Assembly: GCF_030812775.1 (NCBI RefSeq)
Contig: NZ_JAUSTI010000002.1
Span: forward strand, 372,001 to 436,000
Source of the DNA: Paenibacillus tundrae
GTDB lineage: Bacteria; Bacillota; Bacilli; Paenibacillales; Paenibacillaceae
DNA length: 64,000 nt
Direction: 5' to 3'
Positions 56,256-64,000 of this stretch are shown piece after piece. The notes below the pieces were generated by a model. The model had not been told where the DNA came from and ran no database searches. It saw only the letters and a program-made list of their open reading frames with translations. The position numbers were made by a program, and so were the translations under genes. Within the stretch, counting starts at the first letter, position 1. Every line of letters starts with the position of its first letter.

Positions 56256-57047
56256 TTAGAAAGTAGCAATAATACGATCCAATTCCGAGAGATGCTTAAT
56301 TTCATGATCAGGTGTATACGTCTCCGAGTTCTCTTTGTTCTCACGATTAATCCATACTGACTTAATCCCAGTTGATAAAGCACCGCGAATATCCGTCGTG
56401 AGCTTGTCTCCAACCATCATACTCTCTTCAGGTTGAACACCTAATTTGTCCAAAGCATACTGGAAGATAGAAGGATCAGGTTTACCTTTACCAAAAGAAC
56501 CAGAAATAATGATTTCATCAAAGAAAGATACGATCTCAGGAACACCATCTAACTTCTCTTGTTGGAGAGCTGGACAACCATTCGTTAAAAGCAAAAGTTT
56601 GAACTTTCCTTTTAGATGACGTAACGTATCCATCGTTTCCTCATAGATATGAGGTCTAGATCTACGCTCTGCCCCAAACTGGGATGCCAATTTGTCCGCA
56701 AGATCTTTACGATCCACACCCAATTTCAAGAGACCACGATACCATGAATCCCTGCGATACACTGGAGCAAGCTGCTCTAACTGACGAAACTCCGGTTGAT
56801 CGCCACCTGTGAAGTTGGCCCAAAGACCTTCAAATGGGTTGATTCCAATCATCTTGGTGAACGCAAATGTCTCGTAAGATTCATACAGATTCCGTGCTTC
56901 ATTGCGAACAGCTTCTTCAAGTTCAGCCGGATCAACGCCTGTCTCTTGCGCAGCTACAAGACAAGTTTCATGGAAAGCTTCTCTAACACTGCGCTCATCC
57001 CATAACAATGTATCATCTAGATCGAACAAAATCGCTTTTAACGTCAT
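56256..57047 (-). CDS. HAD-family hydrolase
   Basis: A haloacid-dehalogenase-type phosphatase of about 263 residues with LFDLDDTLLWDER (nucleophile Asp), LLTNGCPALQQEKL, KPDPSIF and VGDKLTTDIRGALSTG. A helical cap lies between motifs I and II. ATG 57047 is preferred on family grounds; 57056 is possible. It follows the PH-like membrane protein with a short overlap and may act on a nucleotide or sugar phosphate. Confidence 0.86.
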   Translation of the reverse strand: MTLKAILFDLDDTLLWDERSVREAFHETCLVAAQETGVDPAELEEAVRNEARNLYESYETFAFTKMIGINPFEGLWANFTGGDQPEFRQLEQLAPVYRRDSWYRGLLKLGVDRKDLADKLASQFGAERRSRPHIYEETMDTLRHLKGKFKLLLLTNGCPALQQEKLDGVPEIVSFFDEIIISGSFGKGKPDPSIFQYALDKLGVQPEESMMVGDKLTTDIRGALSTGIKSVWINRENKENSETYTPDHEIKHLSELDRIIATF

Positions 57048-57075
57048 TACGGTCATCTTCCCCTTTATGCAGTAA

Positions 57076-57588
57076 TTACTTTTGCTCGTAAGTTTCCACA
57101 GTAATCTGATGCGACTTAGCAAATCTCAAAAGACGCTCAGTAATCGCATCCGTATCGTAACGGTTCAACAATTTAGTGAATACCCATCTCTTACCACGAC
57201 CGTTGTGTTCAATAACAACTGAGCCAGGCTCAATTCGGAACTTCACGATATCGTCAACGCCGATCGACCGTTCACGGTTACCTTTAATTGTCGCTATCGT
57301 ACTGTTTCCAATCTTAAGGTAAGGACGACGAAGGAGAAAGATCACAGCCAAAAATACGTACAGCAGCATGGTAACCCAATCCCAGGTTGTCATTGGAGCT
57401 TTCACAAGAAATGTACTCATAAACAGATACAGAAACGCAAGTCCTATCAAGAATATAGGGAACAACAGGCTACGACCTTTAAAAATGTCGACTCCTGGTG
57501 TACCTGAAACTTGCTGACCACTCTTTTTACGTTGTTGATTCAACTGCTTAGAATTTTTCCGAACCGTTCTCTCGAACGAACGAGCCAT
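57076..57588 (-). CDS. Membrane protein with C-terminal PH-like domain
   Basis: A 170-residue protein with a basic N-terminal tail, two hydrophobic helices (about 42-60 and 70-87) and a C-terminal beta-rich segment (RERSIGVDDIVKFRIEPGSVVIEHNGRGKRWVF) like the YcxB/bacterial PH domain. The family is not certain. It ends close to the HAD gene, so the two are likely co-transcribed. Confidence 0.7.
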   Translation of the reverse strand: MARSFERTVRKNSKQLNQQRKKSGQQVSGTPGVDIFKGRSLLFPIFLIGLAFLYLFMSTFLVKAPMTTWDWVTMLLYVFLAVIFLLRRPYLKIGNSTIATIKGNRERSIGVDDIVKFRIEPGSVVIEHNGRGKRWVFTKLLNRYDTDAITERLLRFAKSHQITVETYEQK

Positions 57589-57794
57589 GAGAATCCCCCT
57601 TATTGTCTTTGTATCGGCTTACAAGAATGTAAACCAAATGTTCCCCCTTATAAGAAAAACGTCTATCGACGTACTTTCAAAGAAGACAGACCGCGCTTAG
57701 CTGAAGTTTTTCTTGCGATAAGTGATTTGTTCAGCTTCGCTGAAAACTTATAAATTCAATTATCTAAAAAAAACAGCAATCTCAAATAACAGTA

Positions 57795-57831
57795 AGAAAC
57801 CTAAATATCGTAATGATATCATTAGGTTTCT
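57795..57831. terminator. Terminator after ynzC
   Basis: A stem AGAAACCTAA/TTAGGTTTCT with an inner ATATC/GATAT lies directly after the ynzC stop. The T-run is weak. Confidence 0.55.
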
Positions 57832-58041
57832 CTAGTGTTTGAGTTTGCCTTGGCGGCCTTGATCCTTCTCATCATCCACAATTTCGATGGAATCTAACTG
57901 TTGTCTGAAATTGCTACGGATGTTGTTCAAATAAATCTCTCTAAGTTTTGCACGCTCAGCAAGCTCATCCTCTGATAAACCAGTAGATTTTTGTTTGCGA
58001 GCCAATTCATTAATACGTGCTACTAGGCTATCTATATCCAA
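57832..58041 (-). CDS. DUF896/YnzC-family small protein
   Basis: A small helical protein of about 69 residues matching YnzC (VARINELARKQK, LSEDELAERAKLREIYLNNIR). B. subtilis YnzC lies in the SOS operon with yneA, as here. TTG 58041 has GGAGGGG 6 bases upstream; the upstream in-frame TTG at 58056 precedes that site. Function unknown. Confidence 0.8.
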   Translation of the reverse strand: MDIDSLVARINELARKQKSTGLSEDELAERAKLREIYLNNIRSNFRQQLDSIEIVDDEKDQGRQGKLKH

Positions 58042-58137
58042 TCTTGTCCCCTCCAAAATTACAAAGTCATATTAACTTTGACATGATCAGGACGGGTTGT
58101 CAAGGTCGGCGGCGGCTGGCTCGTTAGAATCTACTCT

Positions 58138-58515
58138 TTATTGGGAAATCTGGGGCAAAACCAGTACTTGTCCAGCTCGAATTGTAGTCGATTGAAGCTG
58201 ATTCACTTGCTTAATTGCTTCTATATATACACGTGTGTCCATGCTTTCTGGTTTGTAATCTACAGAAATACTCCATAACGTATCACCTTCAGAAACTGCA
58301 ATTTTGCCTCCGGGCAACAAATCGTTCTCATTTCCAGCAAATACAGTGAGCACTGTACTGCATCCAATGATTATAATGAAAGCCACCAAAGACAGTTTCA
58401 AAATCCAGGTTGGCATCTTTAGCTGTGCAAATGATTTTTGGAAATTACCTATGTTAGTCTTAACCGCTTCGGAATTTACTGGTTCATAAATACTTTGATA
58501 AGTTGAATATCTCAT
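58138..58515 (-). CDS. yneA: SOS cell-division suppressor YneA-like
   Basis: A 125-residue protein with an N-terminal cytoplasmic part, one membrane helix (about 40-62) and an extracellular LysM domain (IAVSEGDTLWSISVDY to IRAGQVLVLPQI). This is the layout of YneA, which delays division during DNA damage. It is divergent from lexA with SOS boxes between them. ATG 58515 has GGAGG 10 bases upstream. yneB is absent between yneA and ynzC. Confidence 0.85.
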   Translation of the reverse strand: MRYSTYQSIYEPVNSEAVKTNIGNFQKSFAQLKMPTWILKLSLVAFIIIIGCSTVLTVFAGNENDLLPGGKIAVSEGDTLWSISVDYKPESMDTRVYIEAIKQVNQLQSTTIRAGQVLVLPQISQ

Positions 58516-58530
58516 TAAAAATCGACCTCC

Positions 58531-58542
58531 AAACATTTGTTC
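58531..58542. promoter_or_regulatory. SOS (LexA) box 1, by the yneA start
   Basis: On the minus strand GAACAAATGTTT matches GAACnnnnGTTY and overlaps the yneA ribosome binding region. Confidence 0.65.
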
Positions 58543-58557
58543 CTATCTGTTGAAATC

Positions 58558-58586
58558 AATATAACACGAACATTTGTTTTGTTCAA
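58558..58586 (-). promoter_or_regulatory. yneA promoter with embedded SOS box 2
   Basis: Minus-strand -35 TTGAAC (58581-58586), a 17-base spacer and -10 TATATT (58558-58563). The SOS box CGAACATTTGTTTT (58567-58580) fills the spacer, so LexA would block the promoter. Confidence 0.75.
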
Positions 58587-58597
58587 CAACTTTTTTA

Positions 58598-58609
58598 GAA
58601 CAATTGTTC
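58598..58609. promoter_or_regulatory. SOS (LexA) box 3
   Basis: GAACAATTGTTC, a perfect palindrome matching GAACnnnnGTTC, just upstream of the yneA -35 element. Confidence 0.75.
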
Positions 58610-58737
58610 GCTTATTTTTCGCTTTATTTCCGACTTAATTCTTCCTCAAGTTGTTCCTTTAGTCGCAAGATGTATTTTCAATGCTTAAAATTCAATCTTT
58701 TTATAGCAATTTTCTTGATTTTATCCCATTTTATTTA

Positions 58738-58776
58738 GAACTTATGTTTGTACGAACGGAGGTTCTATGTTATAAT
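58738..58776 (+). promoter_or_regulatory. lexA promoter with SOS boxes 4 and 5
   Basis: -35 TTGTAC (58748-58753), a 17-base spacer and -10 TATAAT (58771-58776). Box 4 (GAACTTATGTTT, 58738-58749) overlaps the -35 and box 5 (GAACGGAGGTTC, 58754-58765) lies in the spacer, giving autoregulation. Confidence 0.8.
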
Positions 58777-58810
58777 TTTCCCAAACGTTACTAAATGGGG
58801 TTGATACGGT

Positions 58811-59437
58811 ATGTCGAAGATATCCAGCAGGCAACAGGCTATTCTGGAGTTTATACGCAATGAAGTCCGGTTGAAGGGGTATCCTCCTTCCGTACGGGAA
58901 ATTGGAGAAGCTGTTGGACTAGCTTCCAGCTCTACGGTTCACGGACATTTGGATCGTTTGGAGAAGAAAGGTCTTATTAGAAGAGACCCAACGAAACCAA
59001 GAGCTATCGAATTGTTAAGCCAAGAAGAATCAGAGCACTCCCACCAGTTCGCTCACAGCGTTGCTCGCATTCCTGTTGTGGGTAAAGTAACTGCCGGTGT
59101 TCCTATCACAGCAACCGAGAACATTGAGGACTACTTCCCTCTTCCTACTCATTATGTAGGCGAACAAAAGGTATTTATGCTTTCTGTCGTAGGAGATAGT
59201 ATGATTGAAGCAGGTATTGTAAATGGGGACTATGTGATTGTACGTCAACAACAAACTGCTGATAACGGTGATATCGTTGTTGCCATGACTGAGGATGACG
59301 AAGCTACTGTGAAAACCTTCTATAAAGAAAAGGATCATATTCGTCTTCAGCCGGAGAATGCCACATTTGAACCGCTGCGTTTGAAGCATGTTAGCATCTT
59401 AGGTAAAGTTATTGGTCTTTTCCGCGATATTCATTAA
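58811..59437 (+). CDS. lexA: SOS repressor LexA
   Basis: A 208-residue repressor and self-cleaving protease. The N-terminal winged helix (about 1-65, with [21 protein letters not shown]) binds SOS boxes. The cleavage bond is Ala95-Gly96 (VTAGVP). The catalytic pair is Ser130 (GDSM) and Lys168 (ATVKTF). RecA filaments trigger autolysis and release the regulon, including yneA opposite. ATG 58811. Confidence 0.96.
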   Translation: MSKISSRQQAILEFIRNEVRLKGYPPSVREIGEAVGLASSSTVHGHLDRLEKKGLIRRDPTKPRAIELLSQEESEHSHQFAHSVARIPVVGKVTAGVPITATENIEDYFPLPTHYVGEQKVFMLSVVGDSMIEAGIVNGDYVIVRQQQTADNGDIVVAMTEDDEATVKTFYKEKDHIRLQPENATFEPLRLKHVSILGKVIGLFRDIH

Positions 59438-59487
59438 TAAGGTTTGATTCTCAGTCTTCAATTTCTACACATGAAGTGAAATACACA

Positions 59488-59527
59488 AAAGAGGCTGTCC
59501 TATTGTTTAGGACAACCTCTTTTTTTT
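59488..59527. terminator. Bidirectional terminator between lexA and the aldehyde dehydrogenase gene
   Basis: A stem AAGAGG-c-TGTCCT/AGGACA-a-CCTCTT with a T-run on the plus strand and an A-run on the left, at the convergent ends. Confidence 0.88.
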
Positions 59528-59539
59528 CGTTACTCTTAA

Positions 59540-60856
59540 CTAATGGAATATTTGACGTACGCTACGTTTCATAATACTTTTGTGATGGGAGAACACATCA
59601 AAACTTTGCTGTCCATGGTACGAACCCATACCACTTTCCCCCACGCCCCCAAATGGCAGGTAATGCGAAGTCATATGAGACAGCGTATCATTAATACAGC
59701 CTCCACCAAAGGACACTTGATTCAGAACTTGCTCCTGTAATTGCTCATCTTGTGTGAATAGATATAATGCCAATGGTTTTGGACGACGAACAATCTCATC
59801 TAACACGGGGTTAAGATCCTGGTAGGTCATCACAGGAAGAATCGGGCCAAAGATCTCTTCTTGCATTATTGCTGAACTCCAGTCAACATCCCCTAATACT
59901 GTCGGTTCAATAAGCAGTTGATCACGTTCAGAACGACCACCAATCAGCGCTTTACCATCTTCAAGGAATCTCGACACACGATCAAAGTTACGGGCATTAA
60001 CAATGTGTGGGAAATCAGAATTCTTCATTACATCATTTCCGAACTTGTCCTGAATCTCTTCTTGAATTAACGCAATCAATGCATCATGCACCTGTTCATG
60101 TACAAATAAATAATCTGGTGCTACACAGGTTTGTCCAGCGTTGAGGTATTTACCACGTACAATACGCTGAGCCGTAAGCTTCAGATCCGCATCCTTGTGA
60201 ACAATGACCGGGCTTTTGCCTCCCAGTTCCAGCGCAACTGGAGTCAGATGTTCAGCAGCGGCTTTCATAACGATGCGTCCAACACCCGTGCTGCCTGTAA
60301 AGAAAATATAATCAAAATGTTCGTTTAATAGCTCCGTGCTTGTATCAACTTCACCTTCCATGACTGCAATGTACTCTCTAGGAAATACATCCTGAATCAG
60401 ATCGTTGATCAGATGAGAAACTGTTGGTGTTAATTCAGATGGCTTAAGAACGGCACAGTTCCCCGCTGCAATCGCTCCAATGAGTGGCCCAAAAGCGAGT
60501 TGGAATGGATAGTTCCAAGGTGCAATAATCAGTGCAACTCCGTACGGTTCAGCGTATATGGTACTTACTCCATCAGGTATAGCTGTAGCTGTAGGTACAG
60601 ATTTAGGCGTAGCCCATTCCTCTAAATGCTCCAATGCAAAATCTAATTCACCCAGTACAATTCGAATCTCTGAGCCATATCCCTCAGCCTCTGATTTATT
60701 CAGATCAGCGCGTAATGCATCTAATATGCGTTGCTGATATTTCTCAATTCCTACTCTTAGTTGCTGAAGAGCACGAATACGATATTCTACGTTTTTAGTT
60801 TGACCTGTATAGAAAAATGTCCGTTGTTCGGAAACAAGTTGCTTCGCTTGACTCAT
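59540..60856 (-). CDS. Aldehyde dehydrogenase (class 3-like)
   Basis: A 438-residue NAD(P)-dependent aldehyde dehydrogenase of the YwdH/class 3 type. Visible are PWNYPF (Asn115), FTGSTGVG (186-193), the general base Glu210 (LELGGKSP) and the nucleophile Cys244 (AGQTCVAPDY). There is no signal or membrane anchor. It converges with lexA and is a single-gene unit. Substrate probably fatty or aromatic aldehydes. Confidence 0.93.
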   Translation of the reverse strand: MSQAKQLVSEQRTFFYTGQTKNVEYRIRALQQLRVGIEKYQQRILDALRADLNKSEAEGYGSEIRIVLGELDFALEHLEEWATPKSVPTATAIPDGVSTIYAEPYGVALIIAPWNYPFQLAFGPLIGAIAAGNCAVLKPSELTPTVSHLINDLIQDVFPREYIAVMEGEVDTSTELLNEHFDYIFFTGSTGVGRIVMKAAAEHLTPVALELGGKSPVIVHKDADLKLTAQRIVRGKYLNAGQTCVAPDYLFVHEQVHDALIALIQEEIQDKFGNDVMKNSDFPHIVNARNFDRVSRFLEDGKALIGGRSERDQLLIEPTVLGDVDWSSAIMQEEIFGPILPVMTYQDLNPVLDEIVRRPKPLALYLFTQDEQLQEQVLNQVSFGGGCINDTLSHMTSHYLPFGGVGESGMGSYHGQQSFDVFSHHKSIMKRSVRQIFH

Positions 60857-61292
60857 ATAAACATCTCCAATTAATGGATTTTTAATTTAACAAAATTTAA
60901 TTGTTAAAAACATAAATGATTATAACGTATCTATATGAAACTTTCAACATATTAATACTATTTAACTATTTTACATTAGTCATTACTAACCATCCCAGGA
61001 CAGCATACACCTTTAAACGTAGGAGCGTAACCATACATATAACACTACTAATCCACACAACTATGTATACAGGTAAAACTGAGATATAAGTAACGTTACT
61101 CCTTCCCTTTACATTATGATGCTATATTGACTGCTAATTTGAACATCTAATTGGGATATTCTCACTCATATAAACGAATGCTCACCAGCAGTACATACTA
61201 TGAACCGTTCTTTGATATTTCACCATAAATATACGTAACCAGTCTATAGATTATTTATTTTTTTATGTCCTTCTGTTGTACTTATATAAATA
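60857..61292. other. AT-rich non-coding region
   Basis: About 430 bases with no gene or recognised site; no ORF of normal size on either strand. Confidence 0.5.
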
Positions 61293-61322
61293 GAAAAACC
61301 TATCAGCCATAGGCTGTAGGTT
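61293..61322 (-). terminator. Orphan terminator
   Basis: A minus-strand stem AACCTACAGCC/GGCTGATAGGTT (one bulged base) followed by T5. No known leftward gene ends here. The small secreted protein to the right has its own terminator, so an unannotated short transcript is implied. Confidence 0.65.
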
Positions 61323-61636
61323 GAGTTCTCCTATACTATTCTATATGTGATCTTTTCAACAAATCTACGTCCACAGTACTGACATCTTTTGTGCAGAAGA
61401 AACATTCATATAATATTATTCATGTTTCCTTCCCCCTGATTGAACATCGTGTTGAATATTTTTGTCTTGAGCCATTATAAAAGTCAAATTAATCATTTGT
61501 AATGATCATCACTTGTTGATATAGGGGTACATTTTAAGTGCAATACCCAGACATGATGTCTTACATAAGACAAATTCAGCAACAACAAAATACCCAGTCG
61601 TTTGACCAGGCAGGTTAATTAACACATAGTATAAAC
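61323..61636. other. Region possibly holding a small leftward transcript
   Basis: No normal gene. Reading leftward, a strong site GGGGGAAGG precedes ATG at 61433, whose frame stops after five codons. In the same frame a 24-residue ORF (61405-61331) contains Cys-x2-Cys (KRCQYCGRRF). This may be a decayed gene, a small peptide or an sRNA. A TATAAT lies near 61485 on the minus strand. Confidence 0.3.
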
Positions 61637-61672
61637 AATAACCCGCAAACCTTTTTGGTTAGCGGGTTATTT
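61637..61672 (-). terminator. Terminator of the small secreted protein gene
   Basis: A stem AATAACCCGC/GCGGGTTATT with inner AACC/GGTT and a TTG-rich tail on the minus strand, overlapping the end of the coding region by less than 10 bases. Confidence 0.75.
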
Positions 61673-61675
61673 CTT

Positions 61676-61960
61676 TTAGCCCAGATCTTGTACAACAGTT
61701 CCTGAGTAGTAGGCTCTCACATGGGATGGGCTAACTTGAACAATATTAGTTCTTCTGAGCATCCCGTAATAACCATCTGCATCAGAATAAAATTTAGTCG
61801 CAGGAATGTCAGCAGACGAAGGAAAGTCTTGATATATCGTCACATTTTTTTGTTTATTCATAATAGTAATATCAGAGGCTTGACTTGCCATTGCTGGTAC
61901 AGAGATTGCCAAGAGGGAAAGAGACAAAACAGAAGCAGTTAATATTTTTTTCAAAGCCAC
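61676..61960 (-). CDS. Small secreted protein, unknown
   Basis: A 94-residue protein with a signal peptide (cleavage after AMA, about residue 25), leaving a mature peptide of about 70 residues with no cysteine and several Tyr, Ser and Asp. I do not recognise the family. GTG 61960 has AGGAG about 8 bases upstream. It is followed by its own terminator and stands alone. Confidence 0.65.
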   Translation of the reverse strand: MALKKILTASVLSLSLLAISVPAMASQASDITIMNKQKNVTIYQDFPSSADIPATKFYSDADGYYGMLRRTNIVQVSPSHVRAYYSGTVVQDLG

Positions 61961-62261
61961 AAGATCATCTCCTAGTATTTTTTATGTATCACAAATACAA
62001 TAATAGTATATTTTTACATTGTTTTATGTAACATTTGATACACTAACGCTCTGAATTACATAATCACTATACTTGATCTTTATATTAGCTCTAAATTCTA
62101 AACTGACCTCTAATCTATCTGTTTTCAGTAGTCTATTGGATTATTTTTAACGTTTGAGTCACTATGGTCAGCTCTACGATCAAATGTTCGTGGGCATTCG
62201 AGGAGAATATTCGGGGAACACTTGCACACATTCCACAAATAAATCTATTGCCCACAAAAAG
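61961..62261. other. AT-rich non-coding region
   Basis: About 300 bases upstream of the small secreted protein gene; nothing recognised beyond general AT-richness. Confidence 0.4.
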
Positions 62262-62291
62262 AAAAAACCCTCACGCCATGTGGCGCAAGGG
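62262..62291 (-). terminator. Terminator of glnA
   Basis: A minus-strand stem CCCTTGCGCCA/TGGCGTGAGGG (one wobble) followed by T6. Confidence 0.88.
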
Positions 62292-62300
62292 ATTCGGGGA

Positions 62301-63629
62301 TTAGTACAAAGTGATATATTGATCGCGTTCCCATTGGTGGACTTGTGTACGGTACATGTCCCACTCAATTTCTTTCAGCTCGTAGAAGTGAGCCAGGGCA
62401 TGGTCGCCGAGAGCATCACAGATGACTTCGCTGCGGATCAATTCGTTCAATGCTTCTTTCAGGTCAGCTGGCAAGCTAGGAATGCCTTCTTCCACGCGCT
62501 CTTCTTCTGACATGATGTAAATGTTACGGTCAATTGGAGCTGGTAAGGAAAGCTCACGTTTGATGCCGTCCAGACCTGCTTTCAATAAAACAGCCAAAGC
62601 CAGGTAAGGGTTAGCTGCCGGATCCGGGTTACGAACCTCAACACGTGTACTCAGACCACGTGAAGCTGGAATACGGATCATTGGACTACGGTTACTTGCA
62701 GACCATGCTACGTAACATGGTGCTTCGTAACCTGGTACAAGACGTTTGTAGGAGTTCACAGTCGGGTTAGTGATTGCTGCAAACGCACGAGCATGCTTCA
62801 GAGTTCCAGCCATGAAGTGACGTGCAGTTTTGCTCAAGCCCAGTTCGTCCGACTCGTCAACAAATGCGTTTTCATTGCCTCGGAACAAGGATTGATTACA
62901 GTGCATACCGGAACCGTTCATACCGAACAATGGTTTTGGCATAAATGTAGCATGTAATCCATGCTGACGCGCAATCGTTTTAACAACGAGTTTGAACGTT
63001 TGGATCTGGTCTGCCGCTTTCAATGCATCCGCATACTTGAAGTCGATCTCGTGTTGACCTGGCGCTACCTCGTGGTGAGATGCTTCGATCTCAAAGCCCA
63101 TTTCTTCAAGTGTAATTACGATGTCGCGACGGCAGTTTTCGCCAAGATCTGTTGGCGCAAGGTCGAAATACCCACCTTGGTCATTCAGTTCGTTCGTTGG
63201 GTTTCCTTTTTCATCCGTCTTGAACAAGAAGAATTCTGGTTCAGGACCAACGTTGAAGGAAGTGAATCCCATTTCTTCGGCTTCCTTCAGGTTGCGTTTC
63301 AAGATACCACGTGGATCACCTGGGAATGGGTTGCCATCTGGTAGATATACGTCGCAGATTAAGCGCGCAACGCGGTTGTCGGATACCCATGGGAAAATAA
63401 GCCAAGAGTCAAGATCCGGATAGAGGTACATGTCGGATTCTTCGATACGAACATAACCTTCGATGGAAGAACCATCAAACATCATTTTGTTATCCAAAGC
63501 CTTCGTCAACTGGCTTACAGGAATCTCAACGTTTTTGATCGCCCCCAGCAAGTCGGTGAATTGCAATCGAACGAATCGTACGTTTTCTTCTTTGGAGATG
63601 CGGAGAATGTCTTCTTTTGTATAACTCAT
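62301..63629 (-). CDS. glnA: Glutamine synthetase type I
   Basis: A 442-residue glutamine synthetase that makes glutamine from glutamate, ammonia and ATP. Conserved features are [44 protein letters not shown] and GMHCNQSLF. The length and lack of an adenylylation-site extension suit the Gram-positive GSI-alpha form, which is feedback-inhibited. ATG 63629 has GGGAGAGG upstream. It lies 132 bases downstream of glnR in the same direction, so a GlnR-GlnA unit is likely. Confidence 0.96.
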   Translation of the reverse strand: MSYTKEDILRISKEENVRFVRLQFTDLLGAIKNVEIPVSQLTKALDNKMMFDGSSIEGYVRIEESDMYLYPDLDSWLIFPWVSDNRVARLICDVYLPDGNPFPGDPRGILKRNLKEAEEMGFTSFNVGPEPEFFLFKTDEKGNPTNELNDQGGYFDLAPTDLGENCRRDIVITLEEMGFEIEASHHEVAPGQHEIDFKYADALKAADQIQTFKLVVKTIARQHGLHATFMPKPLFGMNGSGMHCNQSLFRGNENAFVDESDELGLSKTARHFMAGTLKHARAFAAITNPTVNSYKRLVPGYEAPCYVAWSASNRSPMIRIPASRGLSTRVEVRNPDPAANPYLALAVLLKAGLDGIKRELSLPAPIDRNIYIMSEEERVEEGIPSLPADLKEALNELIRSEVICDALGDHALAHFYELKEIEWDMYRTQVHQWERDQYITLY

Positions 63630-63760
63630 GATTCCTCTCCCTTTCTTATCTGCGTATTTGGCTTGCTTGTTATATTTGTACATTAGAAAGTTCCACGGGT
63701 CAAGGCGTCATGCTTGCCAATTGAATGATTTACTCTTACCCTCCCGGTTATACGAACTTA

Positions 63761-64000
63761 CTATTTATTAAAAAAGCGGGAAAGCTCTCCCTGAATGAGA
63801 GATACTTGTCCAGGTCTCTTACCTGACACCAATTGTTGTTTTAACAAACGATGCAGTTGTGTATCCGATAACTCTCTGCGCTTCACTTCCGTATCGGCTG
63901 TAATCACAGTCGCTTCTTCGGATTCTTTAGATACTGGATTCATTACTTGCTTGATACCTGCAATGTTAACGCCTTTCTCAATCAGAGCCTTGATTTCGAG
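63761..64000 (-). CDS. glnR: GlnR, C-terminal part (cut by window edge)
   Basis: The last 79 residues of a MerR-family regulator matching GlnR: LEIKALIEKGVNIAGIKQV (end of the MerR domain) and a C-terminal tail ending QGELSRFFNK, like B. subtilis GlnR (family knowledge). The tail senses feedback-inhibited GlnA. The DNA-binding N-terminus and its operators lie outside the window. Confidence 0.88.
   Translation of the reverse strand, partial: LEIKALIEKGVNIAGIKQVMNPVSKESEEATVITADTEVKRRELSDTQLHRLLKQQLVSGKRPGQVSLIQGELSRFFNK

Noticed and set aside
57589-57794. Rightward 80-residue frame at 57511-57753
   Set aside because: It overlaps the PH-like membrane protein gene antisense and has no start signals.
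63684-63760. GlnR/TnrA operator between glnR and glnA
   Set aside because: A TGTTA...TACA-like pair is present but spacing and key bases do not fit TGTnAn7TnACA; the real operator should lie upstream of glnR, outside the window.
1-64000. tRNA, rRNA, CRISPR, phage or IS genes
   Set aside because: No matching sequence patterns (tRNA T-loop or anticodon arms, spaced direct repeats, integrase or transposase frames) were seen.

Overview
The window looks like a chromosomal segment of a low-to-mid GC, spore-former-type Firmicute, most probably Paenibacillus. The reasons are strong AGGAGG ribosome binding sites with frequent TTG/GTG starts, gene blocks shared with Bacillus (lexA/yneA/ynzC, tenI-thiOSGF, pdhABCD, glnR-glnA), a B. 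subtilis-like Fur, and CcpA/PerR/LexA-type operator sequences. It is almost entirely chromosomal housekeeping sequence. I found no phage, IS transposase, CRISPR array, rRNA or tRNA, and only one MITE-like repeat.

Layout. 1-4.5 kb: a leftward sensory module (ABC ATPase, FG-GAP lipoprotein, OmpR-type regulator, histidine kinase cut by the window edge) and an MFS exporter. 4.7-6.5 kb: a rightward ArsR-like regulator and a HAD phosphatase. 6.5-13.3 kb: topB, fur (with a perfect PerR box in its promoter), gltD, folA and thyA, all leftward. 13.5-18.7 kb: the pyruvate dehydrogenase operon pdhABCD behind a clear sigma-A promoter. 18.8-23.5 kb: esterase, LMW phosphatase/TRIC-like pair, thiN, an NlpC/P60 hydrolase and an orphan response regulator whose receiver has lost its phosphorylation residues. 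23.6-28 kb: TPP-riboswitch-controlled tenI-thiOSGF. 28.0-29.6 kb: an ABC-F protein.

29.7-40.5 kb is the most interesting part: a ten-gene leftward Tad/Flp-like assembly cluster adapted to a single-membrane cell. It encodes a CpaF-type ATPase with a membrane anchor, a fused TadB-TadC-like platform, a CpaB/SAF protein and four small single-TM pilin-like or TadE-like proteins. It also has three MinD/ParA-fold proteins with degenerate P-loops, one of which is fused behind a soluble Hanks-type Ser/Thr kinase. The operon starts with a strong promoter followed at once by a long imperfect hairpin and U-tract, that is, an attenuator-like leader. No secretin and no prepilin peptidase are encoded here.

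40.5-47 kb: a 165-bp MITE-like inverted-repeat element, then a compact DNA-repair/RNA-modification operon (HAD, Fpg, endonuclease IV, a cREC protein, thioredoxin, ABC ATPase, RlmM-like methyltransferase), then RNase Z. 47-51.3 kb: metH and the divergent acireductone dioxygenase mtnD (methionine synthesis and salvage). 51.4-56.2 kb: an oligosaccharide-type ABC importer (two permeases and a binding lipoprotein) with a GntR regulator; its promoter carries an FCD/FadR-type palindrome and CcpA-like sites. 56.2-59.5 kb: HAD and a PH-like membrane protein, then an SOS locus (ynzC, yneA, lexA) with five LexA boxes. 59.5-64 kb: an aldehyde dehydrogenase, a mostly empty region with one unexplained terminator, a small secreted protein, glnA, and the 3' end of glnR.
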